From: Chloroflexota bacterium
GTDB lineage: Bacteria; Chloroflexota; Anaerolineae; UBA4142
Assembly: GCA_023489485.1 (NCBI GenBank)
Contig: JAMDCU010000154.1
Span: forward strand, 1 to 32,131
Length of the DNA stretch: 32,131 bases
Direction: 5' to 3'
Positions 31,174-32,131 of this stretch are shown here, one piece after another; position 1 is the stretch's first letter, and each line of letters begins with the position of its first letter. Under the pieces are notes generated by a model. That model saw nothing but the letters and a program-made list of their open reading frames with translations, ran no database searches and was not told the origin of the DNA. The position numbers were made by a program, and so were the translations under genes.

Positions 31174-32131
31174 TTATCGTTCCACTAACTTGAACCGCGC
31201 GTTGACGGTATTCATGATGACCGAAATGGTAAGGCTGAGCAGCAAGTAGGTTCCCATCATCATAGTGATGACTGGAATCGTTTGACCCGTCATGTTATAA
31301 ATGCCGCCGCTCACAAAATAGAGGTCCGGATAAGCCACGGCAACGGCGAGCGACGAGTTCTTTGCCAAGTTCAAGTACTGGTTCGTCAGCGGAGGGATAA
31401 TCACGCGCAGCGCCAACGGGACGGTCACGAGGCGTAGTGTCTGGGCATAAGTCAACCCCAGCGCACGTGACGCCTCATTCACACCCTTTGGCACTGCCTG
31501 AATCCCTGCCCGCACGATTTCGGTGATAAAGGCCCCGGTGTAGAGGACGAGCCCCAGCAGGAGTGAAACGTATTCGCCGGATAGCGTGGCCCCGCCCTGA
31601 AAGTTAAAGCCCTGCAGGCGAGGGATGGTAATGGTGAAAGGGTTGAGCGCCGCTGCCGCAACAGCGACAATCAACATAAAGGCCAGAAAAGACCACAACC
31701 CGCGCCAGTCGCGGAGCCGCGTGGCCTCAGGCCGCTTGCCAAGCAAAAGAAAAGCCGCGATTCCGACGATGACGGCGGCCCCGCCGACGACAATCCAGCT
31801 CTCAAAAGTCGCATTCGGGTTATACCATGGGACCACCAAGCCGCGGTTGTTCAAAAAGACGCTGCCGAACAGAGCGACGCTTTCACGCACGCGCGGCAAT
31901 TGCAGAACACCGGCGAGATACCAGAAATAGAGCTGAATCAGCAGCGGTGTGTCCATAAATATCTCGACATACACCGCCGCGATTTTCGAGACGAGCCAGT
32001 TGGAAGACAGCCGCGCAATCCCACCGAACAGACCGACGATAGAAGTCAGAAAAATGCCGAGCACGATGACGCGGAGAGTGTTGAGAAACCCGACAATGTA
32101 GGCGTGGTACATCGGATCGTGCGCATCGTAA
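31174..32131 (-). CDS. aapQ: Polar amino-acid ABC transporter permease (AapQ/BztB type), 5' end cut by window edge
   Basis: The visible 318 residues cover most of the protein. An ATG lies at 32112, but the frame stays open to the edge as ...YDAHDPMYHAYIVGFLNTLRV, and relatives have a Y-D/P-rich stretch there with more residues before it, so the true start lies outside the window. Features: GFLNTLRVIVLGIFLTSIVGLFGGIARLS, AVYVEIFMDTPLLIQLYFWYL, a middle extension with two extra helices typical of AapQ, and the EAA loop NEASRALGLTYAQTLRLVTVPLALR followed by IIPPLTNQYLNLAKNSSLAVAVAYPDL. The periplasmic binding-protein gene is expected further upstream, beyond the right edge. Confidence 0.92.
   Translation of the reverse strand, partial: YDAHDPMYHAYIVGFLNTLRVIVLGIFLTSIVGLFGGIARLSSNWLVSKIAAVYVEIFMDTPLLIQLYFWYLAGVLQLPRVRESVALFGSVFLNNRGLVVPWYNPNATFESWIVVGGAAVIVGIAAFLLLGKRPEATRLRDWRGLWSFLAFMLIVAVAAAALNPFTITIPRLQGFNFQGGATLSGEYVSLLLGLVLYTGAFITEIVRAGIQAVPKGVNEASRALGLTYAQTLRLVTVPLALRVIIPPLTNQYLNLAKNSSLAVAVAYPDLYFVSGGIYNMTGQTIPVITMMMGTYLLLSLTISVIMNTVNARFKLVER

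Overview
The window is about 32 kb of compact bacterial chromosome with a fairly high G+C content. No tRNA, rRNA, insertion sequence, prophage or CRISPR array was seen. Several features suggest a Gram-positive-like, non-proteobacterial lineage, and Chloroflexota is my best guess: a membrane protein with a Pro/Thr/Ser-rich linker, paired RCK (TrkA-type) proteins, stacked Usp proteins with an APC permease, an Aap-type amino-acid ABC transporter, and short degenerate repeats between genes. This is inference from gene style; no 16S gene is present. Housekeeping-type promoters are unusually clear, with many TTGACA-like and TATAAT-like pairs at exactly 17 bp.

Layout. 1-3410 (minus): a PHP/AlbA_2-type protein, a GNAT acetyltransferase and a P1-family peptidase cut by the left edge, all translationally coupled. 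3967-7066 (minus): Hsp20 and Lon, a protein-quality block behind a strong promoter. 7193-10470 (plus): isoaspartyl peptidase/asparaginase, the primary sigma factor with its own promoter and a large terminator, and a DnaQ/PolB-like exonuclease that appears to be leaderless. 10486-12309 (minus): an S9 peptidase. 12696-14935 (minus): an OmpR-type response regulator and its histidine kinase. 15194-19046 (minus): a four-gene run of lysine 2,3-aminomutase, D-Ala-D-Ala-ligase-like ATP-grasp enzyme, DksA/TraR zinc finger and a membrane protein. 19249-23216 (minus): an APC permease with a long structured leader, a 65-residue membrane protein, a membrane-anchored Usp and two RCK proteins, preceded by another Usp. 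23867-26276 (minus): XerC/D recombinase, PH-SHOCT membrane protein and purine nucleoside phosphorylase. 26647-28386 (minus): a cytosolic HtrA-like protease and a LuxR regulator with a degenerate receiver domain. 28402-29111: a broken CocE-type hydrolase gene. 29230-32131 (minus): ATPase and two permeases of a polar amino-acid ABC transporter, the last cut by the right edge.

Most notable are the KamA/ATP-grasp/DksA operon, in which the lysine-binding residues of the aminomutase are conserved; the APC/Usp/RCK operon with a leader that could form alternative structures; two genes whose promoters place the transcription start on the start codon; and a decayed hydrolase gene whose last codons form the promoter of the neighbouring regulator.
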